This document shows, one piece after another, positions 53,285 to 64,000 of a DNA stretch of 64,000 bases (position 1 is its first letter; every line of letters starts with the position of its first letter). This DNA comes from Eudorina sp. 2006-703-Eu-15 (Eukaryota > Chlorophyta > Chlorophyceae > Chlamydomonadales > Volvocaceae): contig BDSI01000219.1 of the NCBI GenBank assembly GCA_003117195.1, forward strand, positions 1 to 64,000. The letters are read 5' to 3'. The position numbers and the translations under genes are program-made. The notes beneath the pieces are model-generated. The model was not told where the DNA came from and ran no database searches. It worked only from the letters and a program-made list of their open reading frames with translations.

Positions 53285-54280
53285 CTACTGCAGGCCCATT
53301 CCGCGCACGCAAAACTGGAACTTCTCCTTCGGCAGCGACTTGGTAAAGATATCAGCCAGCTGCTCCTGAGTGGAGCACCGCACCATCCGGACCTCACCCC
53401 GCTCAACCCGTTCCCTCGCAAAGTGATGGCAGATGTCGACGTGCTTCGTGCGGGCCGTCGACATGGGGCTCTCAAGCATGGAAATGCACGCGGTGCTATC
53501 GCACTTGATCGGGACGGCACCCGAGCGGACCCCCAAATCCTTCAGCAAATGACGCATCCACAGGGCGTCCTTGATCGCAGCAGCAGCCGCCATGTACTCG
53601 GCCTCCACGGTTGACGTAGCCACCGTAGGCTGCAGCTTCGATGACCAGTTGATCGCTCCTCCGTTCAGCATGTAAACAAACCCCGTGGTCGAACGGCGGC
53701 CCTCAGATCCCGCCAAGTCCGAGTCACAAAAGCCCACAGCAGGCGCCCCTCCCCCGAACCGAATGCCCAAACCCTGGGTTCCCACCAGATAACGCAGCAC
53801 GCCCTTTGCTGCATTCCAGTGATCGACTGTCGGCTTGGTCATAAACCGAGCCAAGGCTCCCACGGCGAACGAGATATCAGGCCGCGAGCACACAGCCAAG
53901 TACAGCAGGCTCCCCACTACCTCGCTGTACGGGAACTTTGCCGAATCCAACGGCTCACCCTCCGACGTATGGCGCACATTCGCGTCCATAGGCGTGGCCC
54001 GCGAATTCGACTCAGTCATCCCGAATTTCTCCAGCAGACTCACAACGTACCGCTTCTGGGAAATGTGCAGGGTACGAGCAGCCCTGTCACGCGTTATTTC
54101 AAACCCCAGATAGAAACGCGCCTCCCGCAGATCCCTCATGGCAAACGCACTCATCAACTGCGACTTGACCTTCTCGATAATAGCCACAGACTTGCACGCG
54201 ATCAGCAAATCATCCACGTACACAAGGACGTACACCAGCTCTCCATTTTCCTGCTTAACAAATAGACCAGGGTCAGCCAT
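53285..54280 (-). pseudogene. Copia reverse transcriptase (C-terminal part) and RNase H
   Basis: The frame reads VYVLVYVDDLLIACKS with the catalytic YVDD, then the copia hallmarks LGFEITRD, PYSEVVGSLLYLAVCSRPDI and the RNase H block (FCDSDLAGSEGRRSTTGFVY, TSTVEAEYMAAA, KHVDICHHF). Upstream of residue DPGLFVKQ the frame continues for about 26 codons into antisense sequence of the inverted copy, so the true upstream part of RT is lost. The order RT-RNase H at the pol end fits Ty1/copia. Confidence 0.92.
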
Positions 54281-54625
54281 CGATGATTTGCTGATCGCGT
54301 GCAAGTCTGTGGCTATTATCGAGAAGGTCAAGTCGCAGTTGATGAGTGCGTTTGCCATCAGGGATCTGCGGGAGGCGCGTTTCTATCTGGGGTTTGAAAT
54401 AACGCGTGACAGGGCTGCTCGTACCCTGCACATTTCCCAGAAGCGGTACGTTGTGAGTCTGCTGGAGAAATTCGGGATGACTGAGTCGAATTCGCGGGCC
54501 ACGCCTATGGACGCGAATGTGCGCCTTAAGTCGGAGGGTGAGCCGTTGGAAACGGCAAAGTTCCCGTACAGCGAGGTAGTGGGGAGCCTGCTGTACTTGG
54601 CTGTGTGCTCGCGGCCTGATATCTC
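53871..54625. repeat. 344-bp inverted duplication of the copia RT
   Basis: 53,871-54,214 (RT in minus) and 54,282-54,625 (same RT stretch in plus) are inverted copies of equal length around a 67-bp loop. They are not identical: the coding differs at AMRDL/AIRDL, VRHTSEGEPLDSAKF/VRLKSEGEPLETAKF and elsewhere. The second arm therefore came from a related but different element, or the arms have aged since duplication. Confidence 0.95.
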
Positions 54626-54768
54626 TTAGGTAGCTCGAAATCGGACTCCAGCACCTCGTCCAGATCAGCCTCCTCGAGAACAGCAAGCGTCTTCTGTTTC
54701 CACTGGCGAGCGTTCGAGGACGACAGCTCTTCCAGATAGGTTTCCTTCGACGAAGGCATGTTGGGCAA
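54626..54768 (-). pseudogene. Start of copia gag
   Basis: From the ATG at 54,768 the frame codes MPNMPSSKETYLEELSSSN, ARQWKQKTLAVLEEADLD and EVLESDFELPK, which suits a copia gag N-terminus just inside the 5' LTR. It breaks off at 54,626 at the junction with the inverted RT copy. Confidence 0.7.
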
Positions 54769-55850
54769 TCACACTTGCACACAACAAAACAGACTCAACA
54801 GCCACCGCGTGATCCGGGGCTCATAACCTGTTGAAAATACGTCGCAGACCTGACGCTGCAACAGCTGACCAACGTCCAGTTCAGCACTAGCTGGACAAGC
54901 GAGCTACCATCGTACCTCGAACCACAGGCACACTCAAAGTCCTGACGAGCGATAGATGTTACATTCAGCTAAGGAATGCTGGCTGCAGAGATAATATAGC
55001 AGCAGCTAAAGATTAATCTTGGTTCCGTACAATAAGACCCACCAAGGCAGGTAGGTCGCGACAGACAAACTTGTTTCTCAGAGAAACACAAACTAGCACC
55101 AAGGTAATAAGGACGAAGTCTGACCGAAAAATCACAACACGGCAGGGGGGCAAGCTCGCAAGACAAACCTGTTAAAAGGATGGATTTGAGGTTACTGCTG
55201 TGGTTCAGCTTTGATCACTCCGCCGCGGGCGAAAGAGCTCCGGTTCGATGCACTGCGAGCACCAACGCCGCAACTGACCGCAAGTCCCCGGCACGGGGGC
55301 AAGCTCGCTGGACAAAACAATTACACACATGGATATGAGGTTATTTTAGTGGTCCAGCGTTGACTCCTTTGCCGCGGGCTCAAGAGCTCCGGTTCCATGG
55401 ACATCGAGCACCGACGCCGCAATTGACCGCAGGTCTCCGGCAGGGGGGCAAGCTCGCAAGACAAACCTATTGAAAGGATGGATTTGAGGTTACTGCTGTG
55501 GTTCAGCTTTGATCACTCCGCCGCGGGCGAAAGAGCTCCGGTTCGATGCACAGCGAGCACCAACGCCGCAACTGACCGCAAGTCCCCGGCTGGGGCGCAA
55601 GCTCGCCGGACAAAACTATTAAAAGGATGGATTTGAAGCTACTGCTGTGGCTCAGCGTTGACCCCTTTGCCACGGGCTCAAGAGCTCCGGTTCCATGGAC
55701 AGCGAGCACCGACGCCGCAACTGACGCAAATCCGTGGTAATGGCGCAAGCTCGCCGGACAGAACGCGTTATATATTATTTTATGAATGCTGAAGCGGTTC
55801 GGCTTTGACCTTTCTGCCGCGGGCTCGGTTCCACGGACAGCGAGCATAAC

Positions 55851-56579
55851 GAGCAGCGCGCCAGTCTTATTTCGACGGTCCATGTGCTTTCACGCCCATT
55901 TCATTCTAGCTATTACATATGGAGGACTACAATGACCTGAGTTTTAGCGCGTGGCTGTTTTTACGTTGGGCATGAAGGCCTCTGCTCGGCAGGCAGTTCT
56001 CCAAATCCTTCGGCAAACGAACATGCTCTCCTCATCAAAGAAGATCATTATCAGAGTTATATCTTTACAACCATTTTGATGGGAGATTCGCCGCGTAGTG
56101 CGGAAGAGGACTTACGTGCTTATGTCCTGGAAGCGTTCGCCTCGGAAAGCAAGGTAACTACCATGCTCGCATCATTCAGTAATAGGGCGGAATTAGTTAT
56201 ATATTTGTTAGCTATTATCATGGCGAATTGCGGTGTGATGCTTGCTGCCGGCTAGTCCGGTAATTAGCGAGCATGCTCGGAGCACGGTTGTCCGGTCCAG
56301 TCGCTGCTCGGCAAGTCGCGCAAAACTTCCGATATACATCCCCGCTTTGCTTGCCGCCAACATAGTTTGCCTTATAGACTGCATATCAGCGGGCACCGGA
56401 TGCTTTCCTCGCGACCTCGCGAAAGTCAATTGTCCATTGAAGTGCGAAGGCACTTCTCGCTCCGCCCGAATTTTCCCTGCCGCCTATTTACATGCAATAG
56501 GCATTAACAAATCATAATACGTAGGAGTCGCGGTTTGCGCCAGTATGCTACAAGCTGGTCAGCTTGAGGGGGGCTGTAG
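55851..56579. other. No gene recognised; inverted partner repeat at 56,236-56,297
   Basis: AT-richer intergenic sequence. The 62-bp segment at 56,236-56,297 is the inverted copy of 47,398-47,459. Confidence 0.55.
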
Positions 56580-59500
56580 CTCAGCAATTTCATTTCAGTT
56601 TCCGGTCGAGCTGGTGAACGCGCTGGTGAAGGAAGGTGCAGCATGCGCGAGGGTGGCGTCGCGTGTGCGAGCGGGGGCGAGAGGGGTGTTGTAGTGTAGG
56701 CGGGCGTCCCAAGAGAGTGGCGCTTGCACCGATTCCCAAGCTTGCACGGGGTTTGTTGCGTGTGCGGTCGGGGGAGATACGTGCTATGGTGTGGGCGCGT
56801 GTCCCAAACTTGCGCGTGGGTGGCGGCGACTGCGAGCGAGGGGAGTGACGTTCTGTGAGCGGGCGCGCATCCCATGACAGTGGCGCTCGCAATGCCAGGC
56901 GCGGCGCACCCGTGTCATTAGCGCGGGGATGGTGGCGTGTGAGGGCGGGGGCACCATCGTGGGGGCGGGGGAGACACGTGCTGTGGTCTGGGCGCGCGTC
57001 TCAAGTCAGCGGCTGTGGCACTGCCAGGTGCGGTGCATCTTTCCCACTTGTGCGGGGGTGGCAGGCTGTGTGAGCTGGGGGAGTGACATGCTGTGGTGTG
57101 GGCGCGCATCCGAAGTAAGTGGCGGTGGCTTAGCAAGAGAAATTGAGAGTGACCGTGGGCGTGTGTAGAGGAGGGGCGTGGGGCAGCAGGAGGGTACATG
57201 GCGTTTGTGTTGCCTGGAGGGAGACGCCGGCACGGTGAACCCTTCCCACTTGTGCCGTGGTGGCGGCGTGTGCGACGGGGGGAACAGAGGCGTCCAAAAT
57301 TAGCGGCGCTCGCACTGTCATGCGTGGCCCACCCTTCTCAGTAATTAGCGCGGGGATGTGTCGTGCGTGCCTGAGCGGGTGTTCGCATATACACGGGGGC
57401 GGTGGTGTGTGCGGGCGGGGGGAGGGACGTGCTGTAGTGTGGGCGTGCGTCCCAAGACAGCAGCGATCGCATTGCCCAGAGTGGCGCGACGTTCCCAATT
57501 TCGCGTGGATGTGGCGTGAGTGGCGGTCACACTGCCCGGCATGGTGCATCCTTGCGCGGGGATGGCTGGGTGTGCGGGCGGGAGAGAGATGTGCTGTGGT
57601 GTGGGTGCATGTCCCACAGAAGGTTCGATGGCACTGCCTAGGCGCGCCGCAGCCTTCCGGCTTGCGCAGAGATGGTGGCGTGCGCGAGCGGGGGGCACAG
57701 AGGTGCTGTCGTGTGGGGGCACGCGTCTCAAGTCAGTGGCGGTCACAGTGCCAGGTGCGGCGCATCCTTCCCGCTTGCGTGGGGATGGCGGCGTGTGCGA
57801 GCGCGGGCAGAGACGTGCTGCAGTGCGGCAGCGTGCCCCAAACTTGTGCTTGGGTGACGGCGTGCACGCGGAGGTGGAGGCGGGTAGTGAGGCCGCGCGC
57901 GTGTCCCAAACTTGCGCGTGGGTGGCGGCATGTGTGAGCGGGGGGAGAGAGGTGCTGTGGTGTGGGCGCACGTCTCAGCGGGTGTCACCACATACCGCGA
58001 CCCCCGCCAACTCCAAATGGGTGCGCACCGCAACGTATACCAGCGGCCGCGCCCCGCTCGCACACGCCGCCACCCGCGCGCGGTCCTGGCATACTCTTCG
58101 TGGAGCTACGGCGAAGGTCGCTTCCCGTCCTCCTATGCTGGAGGGGCAGTGCGTGTGTATGCACACCGGGAGGAAGATGCCTGGAGGGAAGTGCAGCATG
58201 GGTGCCACGGTGCACGGACGGAAGGGCGAACTCACTTGTGCGGGGGTGGCGGCAAGCGCAAGTTGGGGGAGTGGCGTTCTGCAGAGCGGGTGGGCGTCCC
58301 ATGACAGTGGCGCTCAAACTGCCAGGCGCTGCGCAACCAATCCCAATTGCGCGAGGGTGGCGGCGAGTGCGGGTGGGGGAGGGACGTTATGTAGTGCGGG
58401 TGCGTTTTTCAAAGGCAGTGACGCATATTCGCGTTCGCGTTTCGACAGCACTTCGCTAACAGTGATGATGGCACTGCCAGGCGCACCGAACCCTTGTCAC
58501 TAGCGCGGGGGGTGGCGGCGTGTGTGGGCGGCGGAGAGACGTGCAGTGGTGGGGGCGCGTGTCCCAAACTTGCGCATGGGTGGCGGCATGTGTGAGCGGG
58601 GGGCACAGAGGTGCCGGGGAGTGGGCGCAAGCTTCCCAAGTCAGTGGCGGTGGCATTGCCTGGCTCGGCGCGCCCTTCCCACTTGTGTGGGGGCGGCAGC
58701 GAGTGCGAGCGTGGGGAGAGAGGTGCTGTGCGGCAGGCTGTGCGGGGGCCCTGCACCGGGAGAGAGCCATCGTACCGCGGGCACGTGTCGCAAGCAAGAG
58801 GCGGTCGCAGTGCCCGGAGTGCGTACGGGTGGCGGCGAGTGCGAGGGGGGGAAGACACGTTCTGCAGAGCGGGTGGGCGTCCCATGACAGTGGCGCTCAA
58901 ACTGCCAGGCGCTGCGCAACCAATCCCACTTGCGCGAGGGTGGCGACGAATGCGGGTGGGGGAGGGACGTTATGTAGTGCGGGTGCGTTTTTCGTTGGTC
59001 CTGAGGCAGTGGCGATGGCACTGCCAGGCGCGGCGTACCAGCGCGGGTATGACAGCGTGTGCGGGCAGGGGGAGAGACGTGCTGTGGTGTGGGAGCGTGT
59101 CCCAGGAAGCGTCAGTGGCACAGCGGTGGCACTGCCAGGCGCGGCGCACCCTTTCCACTTGCGCGTGGGTGGCGGCGAGTGCGAACGGGGGGAGGCACGT
59201 TCTGCAGAGCGGGCGGGCGTCCCATGACAGTGGCGCTCGAACCGCCAAGCGGGGCTCACCCATTCTCACTCGCTCGGAGGCTTCGGGCCGTGCAGGCGGG
59301 CGGGGGGGGGTACCAAAGTGCGAGCGGAGGGAGAGGAGTGTTGCAGAGCAGGCGGGCGTGCCATGACAGTGGCGCTCGAACTGCTTGTGCGGGGATGGCG
59401 GCGTGTGTGAGCGAGGGGAGATAGGTGCGGTCGTGCGGACGCAGTGGCGCTCGCATTGCCAGGCGCTGCGCACCCATTCTCACTTGCGCGAGGGTGGCGG

Positions 59501-59600
59501 CGAGTGCGTGCGGGGGGAGACACGTTCTGCCAGAGCAGGCGGGCGTCCCATGACAGTGGCGCTCGAGGGAGGGCCTCCCTCGAGCGCCACTGTCATCATC
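56580..59600. repeat. Degenerate GC-rich satellite, unit roughly 105-110 bp
   Basis: Over 3 kb the words GGGTGGCGGCGTGTGCGAGC, GACGTGCTGTGGTGTGGGCG, CAGTGGCGCTCGCACTGCCA and GGCGCGGCGCACCC recur in the same order with many changes. Long frames are open on both strands, as expected for a stop-poor GC-rich repeat, and share no family signature. The array ends in a near-perfect palindrome. Confidence 0.88.
59550..59596. repeat. 47-bp palindrome at the satellite edge
   Basis: Two 23-bp arms (ATGACAGTGGCGCTCGAGG and four more bases, then the exact inverse) flank a single G at 59,573. The left arm is the normal satellite word; the right arm is its inverted copy, after which unique sequence begins. 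Confidence 0.95.
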
Positions 59601-59715
59601 TCCCAAAGGCCAAAACTGCGCCGAGTTGGGATCTTGTAAATCTGTTCCAGACAACATCATTTTCATTCATTTGCAACAAATGGCTTCAGCACATACAATA
59701 AGGTAGCAAACGCTC

Positions 59716-62700
59716 ATGGCGACGGCTTGGAGCCTCCGGGACTTTATTTTTGGCTGTGATAACCTGAACGACGAGGAGAAGAAGCTTTGCTACGATGCGC
59801 TGGACAGGGAAGGATTTGAGGATCCAACGAAGCGCGAAACTTTTCTCGCTCTCAACGATGCCGAGCTGCAGGCCGTTGGCATCAGGCGGATGGCCACACG
59901 CAAGGCTCTGCGAATGGCGATGGGTGAGCCGTTGTTGTTGCCGTCGCCATCGTCGCGGGAACCTGTGCCCTGCTATCCAATTGACCGACCAACCGATGAG
60001 TATCCTGAGAGCGTGTTTGGGAATCTTGTTGCGTGCTACCGTTTGCAGTATGCCGAATGCGGTATGCGGGAGGCTCGGGAAGCGTCGCTGGGTGGTTGGG
60101 AGAGCTCGTGCAGTGGCATGCACGTTGGGACCAAGACAACAATGGCAGCGTAGTGCACGCGCGTTTCGCGTTTCCGCGCGTCACATTTACACACTCTGAC
60201 ATGCGACTAGTGTCCCCCGACCGCTCTATGCAGCCTCGGTGGCTGGTCTTGGCGTGGGGAGCGCGGCTGGAGCCGGTGACTTTGAAGTCTGGCCTAGGGA
60301 CTGGCTTAGGGCCTCAGCAACCAGAGCTACCGCAAAAAGCGCGGATGAGGTAGCTTGCAATCGTGGGCACACCTGTACGAATCCCAAAGGCAACCAGTTG
60401 CCCTTCCGACCAATAATATCTTCAAAGCGGGTTGGGAGGGGGAACGCACGGGGAAAGGCCGGGAAGGGGTAAAGTGTCGCCTGAGTGTCAACTTGTGCCA
60501 AAATATGTTTACAACGAAAGCTTAGCCCAGCTACGACCGCATAACCGGGTCACCACGCAAGGGATAGTCCCGACAGCAAACAGCCGCCTAAGGCACCACC
60601 CGAGCAGGGAGTCGCACGTCACACTGTCTGCTGTCCCCTTTGAGGCTAGCAGGCGCGTTATGCATGCCGCGTGAAACCGCCCTGCCAGCGTTGCGCTCAA
60701 CCCCGTTGCGATTGCAGCGGCATACAGGTTCTCACCTACATGTGCCCCCGGCTGTTTCCAAGTCGTGCAGGCGCGGTGGCGCCGGAAGGCCCCGGCCAAT
60801 GGAGCACGGCAGCTGGCGGTGAGTTGTTAGTTGGTTGTTGGTTGCTCTGATCGGCACTGATCGGGACGGGTTAGGGGCCTCAGCCGTTGGATTTCCGACA
60901 TTGAGAGCTGGGTGATTCCTCAAGTTCCTGCATTGCAGGGCTCCTGTTGGGCATGGGAAGAGGGTTGTTTTTTTAGGGGGAGCGTTCGGCGGGTTTTGGT
61001 AATCGTTTACTAGGTTGGGGATGGCCTTATGTCGGGGGAGCGGAGGCCGTTGCCGGGGGTGCTGACCTCTATATCGGAAGGGCAGCACCGAGGCCGTCGC
61101 GCGGTGGGGCGGGTGGGTCGTTGCTGGGGGCTGCGGGGTGTACTGGGCACCATCACATTCGCGTTGCAGACACCGCATTTGCTGCTGATGTTAAACGGCG
61201 CCGCTTTAGGGTCGATAGGCACCGCCGCCAAGCGTTGTTCGGTGTCCAGGCGATGGCCAGGTAGCCAACATCAGCCTTGCGGCGCAAGAGCAGCTCCGAA
61301 GTCTTTCCTGCGAAAGGAATGTTGCAGAAATGTGAAAGTGCTGTTTGCATGAAGGGACATTTCCTGGCATTGCTGGCAACAACTTAGCGCACTGCTGAGA
61401 CGATGCCATTACCGCGAGAGCCTGAACCCTTTTATGCTATTAATGATCCTTAACATAAACTCATCGTCTTCCTTATAATTCCAGCGTTGACGGTCTTGCG
61501 CAAGCTGTTCATCCATAACACAAGGCCCACAAAGCAAAAACGCAAAAATCCAAAAACATACTGAGCCCAAGAACTTGACCTCTCTTAAACTTCGGTCAAA
61601 CGGAAAACCTGCCTCAGCATACAGCGTGTAGCCGTCCTTCAGACCTTGTTGTGCTTCAGCACTCTCGCATCCAACACCACAACGCACGAACGAGCGGTCA
61701 GCAGAAAGGAGGCTCACAACTATAGATCTTAAACAGTACCTGGACCTCGGAGCTCAGCAGCCCTTGCATCGGTTGCGAAAGCGCTACTGCACAGTTTCGC
61801 CTAGCGCGCCACAAGCGCAAGCCATGGACCAGGAGGCCCAGGATGCCAAGCTAATTGTCCATCTTTCAAAAGCATTCAATAAGGACGAGGTGTGGCAGCT
61901 GGCCGCTGCAGAAGCATGGAGCAAGGCCACGAATCTGGAACGTGTGCTAATTCGCGGTAGCACAGCGGCCAAACAGCTGAAGCTCGTGGATGTGCTTATC
62001 CGTAAAAGTAGGTCATGCACTGGGAGCTGAGAAGGCTTGAAGTGTCGGGAGGCTCTGTGTCGCTGGCTGAGTGGGAGGGTTCTCGTGCCTGAAACTTGAA
62101 ACAACTCGTAATCTCCACGGGCCCCCCGACCGCTCCCATGTCCTGCAGCCTCGGCGGCTGGCCTCGGTGCGGGGAGCGCGGCTGGAGCCGGTGAGTTGGT
62201 TGTGCTAGCCCAGGCTTGACCTGAGCTAAGACTCCGGCTCGACTGTCCCGCGGCGGTGTAGTTTGTATATGTTTGAGCTATCGTGAACAGCGCTGCTGGT
62301 GAGCATTTCAAGAGGCTGTAGGGTGGGCATCGGCACATTGGTAGTTGTTGGGGGCTGCGGGGTGCGGCGTGGCGCGCTCGGGGCATCAGAAAGTGCCATT
62401 CAGTGGGAGGCGGGGCCACCATCCAGGTTCGTCTCCTTGAACGAAACGTTCCTCAATATAGCTTTAAACCTTGCGTTGTCTGAGTTCTGACCTTAAATCC
62501 TTACGGAAGCGGATTAGTGGGCATGATCGTGACAGGATCCGCTTGGGTCTGGGGCGAGGCCCCGGACGTGGAGCGGCATTGCAGAGGGGTGCGGGACGAG
62601 CTTCAAAGATGTGTTGCGTCGGGTTTGGTCGAAGGAATGTGTTGCCAGGTCACAGGTGGCAGCGGATGCAGACCCGGGGAGTTCAAGAGGCTGGCACCGC

Positions 62701-63885
62701 CTGGGCTCAAAACCGCTCCATCCGCTGCGCCTGCTACCGGTGCACGTGCCGCCGGCCGGGGCGTGCCTCCCCCCGGCCCCGTGCGTGGTCCTGTGTAAAA
62801 GAAGGGTTACAACACAGACACATACGACGTCAAATACTGGCCTGTTTGTTCGCCCGGTTGCCCTCCGGGGGTCCTAGCATTACAAGAGGTGCCATTCGGG
62901 GGCCCTAGCATTACAAGAGGTGCCATTCGGGGGGAGCCATATGTACCGCTACCCACACAGTGCAGCACAAAGGACACCAAAAGAGAACAGCCAGGGTACA
63001 CGACAGAGCAATACAAACAATGTACCCGGTGGCGCACCACCCCTCTTCTTTTGTATATATCTACTTTTCGCCATTGTAAGGTATATGATAGTATGATAGG
63101 ATATATATACATGCCTAGCGACGCTCAGGCTGCCGGTGGAAGATGGGCGGAACTGGATTCTCGGAATTGGAGACCCTAGCGGGCAGGTGGACATGTTAAA
63201 TGAGCTGATAGGTGATAAGCATGTGGAAGGAAGCCTGGGCTCGAGGGAAGCCTTGGGCGCAGAGGAAAGGAAGGCGAGCTAGGCGAATGGCCTGGGTCAC
63301 GCATGTATGGTCGTTGGAAACGCTCCGTGCGCCTGATCCGTGCTCCTTCGCTATGAATCTCTCGCAGGCGCGGCGGCCGGGGGCACGGAGGAAGGCGCAC
63401 CAGGAGCAGGTGCGTCTGCTGCGTGCGCTTTGTCAAGCGAGGACCGAATAGGTCGAGCTGCCGAACCAACTTGTTTGCGTTGCGATCATTCGTGCGTTTG
63501 GTTTTGGCCTGCTCGGTCCAAGCTTATCACGAAGCTTAACACGCTGGGTATTCCGAGGGCTGCACTGGCTAGCGGCAGGTCTTTTATGTGTTTGTGCCCT
63601 CTGCTCACCGACTTTTATCCTTGTGCAGGCCTTTCAGTCTACACCCGGCTGCAGCTGCGGCAGGACGTGCAGAACCCGGACCTGTTCTTCTTTGAGCCCC
63701 TGCGCGGCGACACCAGCAGTCTTGCTGCAGCTGCTGCCGCAGGCCCTGACGTGAGCCATGGCTTCTTCCTGGACCCGGGGGGCAGGCTGGGAGCTGAACT
63801 GCGGGAGTGGCTGCACCTGGCGTGGCGCTCGCACTGGGAGGGACGGCCAGGGATCGTGCCGCTGTTCATTAACGGCCAGGTCAAA
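59716..63885 (+). CDS. Multi-exon gene of unknown function, 5' part; runs off the window
   Basis: Three exons fit by phase. Exon 1, 59,716-59,923, opens with ATGGCGACGGC and has donor GTGAGC. Exon 2 is 61,822-62,007 (acceptor GCGCAAG, donor GTAGGT). Exon 3 is 63,629-63,885 (acceptor CTTGTGCAG, donor GTGAGT, phase 0). Exon 1 codes a compact helical module (DEEKKLCYDALDREGF, FLALNDAELQAVGI, RKALRMAM) that looks SAM-like. Exon 2 is helical (DAKLIVHLSKAFNKDE, VWQLAAAEAW, LKLVDVLIRK). Exon 3 has YTRLQLRQDVQNPDLFFFEP, GFFLDPGGRLGAELREWLHL and VPLFINGQVK. No signal peptide or membrane span is seen. The family is not recognised. The consistent phasing and protein-like exons make a real gene likely. 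Confidence 0.65.
60212..60290. repeat. Intronic direct repeat, partner at 62,125-62,190
   Basis: CCCCCGACCGCTC, then GCAGCCTCGGTGGCTGG, then GGGGAGCGCGGCTGGAGCCGGTGA occur in both copies, one in each of the first two introns of the gene at 59.7 kb. Confidence 0.8.
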
Positions 63886-64000
63886 GTGAGTTGGAAGGGA
63901 ATGTGCTAACGGCTGGACCAACGTTGAGATGCGTCGTGTGCAGCTTGTGTCGCAACAGGGCATGGCGGAAGACGTGAAGCTATGGTTGTTAGGCTGTGTG

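Larger units (their letters stand above)
52773..55139 (-). mobile_element. Ty1/copia LTR retrotransposon, internally deleted and rearranged
   Basis: LTRs begin TGTTG and end CAACA, and a 5-bp target duplication CGGCA flanks the whole (52,768-52,772 and 55,140-55,144). The left LTR is 52,773-53,190 (418 bp). The right LTR is 54,829-55,139 and lacks about 105 bp between two TCAC words, a microhomology deletion. Coding is on the minus strand: the beginning of gag, then an inverted piece of RT, then the end of RT plus RNase H. Most of gag, the protease, the integrase and the first part of RT are missing. Confidence 0.93.
52238..55850. repeat. Satellite array of about 147-bp units, split by a copia element
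   Basis: Units run from 52,238 to 52,772 and from 55,140 to about 55,850. Each contains CTCCGCCGCGGGC, AGAGCTCCGGTTCGATGCAC, GACCGCAAGTCCCCGGCA and GGCAAGCTCGC. The copia element at 52,773-55,139 is inserted in one unit. No coding features. Confidence 0.92.

Noticed and set aside
54138..54629. Independent plus-strand RT gene
   Set aside because: It is the inverted 344-bp copy of the minus-strand copia RT plus antisense of the other arm, not a separate element.
56590..59666. Many overlapping frames of 100-330 codons as genes
   Set aside because: They follow a degenerate GC-rich satellite in every frame and on both strands, with no protein family features.

Overview
The window looks like nuclear DNA of a GC-rich green alga, most likely a volvocine/chlamydomonadalean species. 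The reasons are intron-rich genes with clean GT-AG phasing, a receptor-like TKL kinase of a type abundant in these algae, LINE tails ending in TGTAAC plus short A-rich repeats, and many minisatellites. The species cannot be fixed from the sequence alone. Nothing here behaves like bacterial or viral operonic DNA; most of the window is transposable elements, satellites and intergenic repeats.

Layout: 1-11,893 is a Ty3/gypsy-type LTR retrotransposon on the minus strand (LTRs 380-1071 and 11,199-11,893), preceded by an inverted third LTR copy (1-379). 12.8-14.1 kb is a 5'-truncated LINE. 14.4-19.7 kb holds GGTAACCGA-type foldback repeats, a 440-bp tandem duplication, a GTGGACAGC minisatellite, and a broken paralogue of the receptor kinase interrupted by a foldback element. 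20.34-22.21 kb is a complete-ended pogo/Tc1-like DNA element with TA target duplication and a gutted transposase gene. 23.7-26.5 kb is a second truncated LINE (minus). 27-32 kb is repeat-rich with no convincing gene. 32.2-40.2 kb is the best host gene: a multi-exon transmembrane TKL-type protein kinase (minus). 41.8-43.1 kb is a 30-bp satellite array split by a small TIR element. 44.7-49.0 kb is low-complexity DNA, a ~150-bp satellite and a LINE 3' fragment. 52.2-55.9 kb is a ~147-bp satellite split by a deleted copia element with TSD CGGCA and an internal inverted duplication. 56.5-59.6 kb is a degenerate satellite. 59.7 kb to the end is the start of a second multi-exon gene with three phase-compatible exons, function unknown, running off the window.

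The most unusual item is the gypsy element. Between RNase H and integrase its pol carries a domain with the ordered motifs of a C5-cytosine DNA methyltransferase. Beyond the integrase, past one in-frame stop, lie a GPY/F-like segment, a PHD finger and a Tudor-like segment. An element coding for both a DNA-methylation-like domain and a histone-tail-reader-like module is the leading candidate for a little-described system here. Its methyltransferase catalytic motif is altered and several reading-frame breaks are present, so this copy may be defective. Some coding segments below have no ATG at their 5' end, so those starts are only the upstream limits of open frames.
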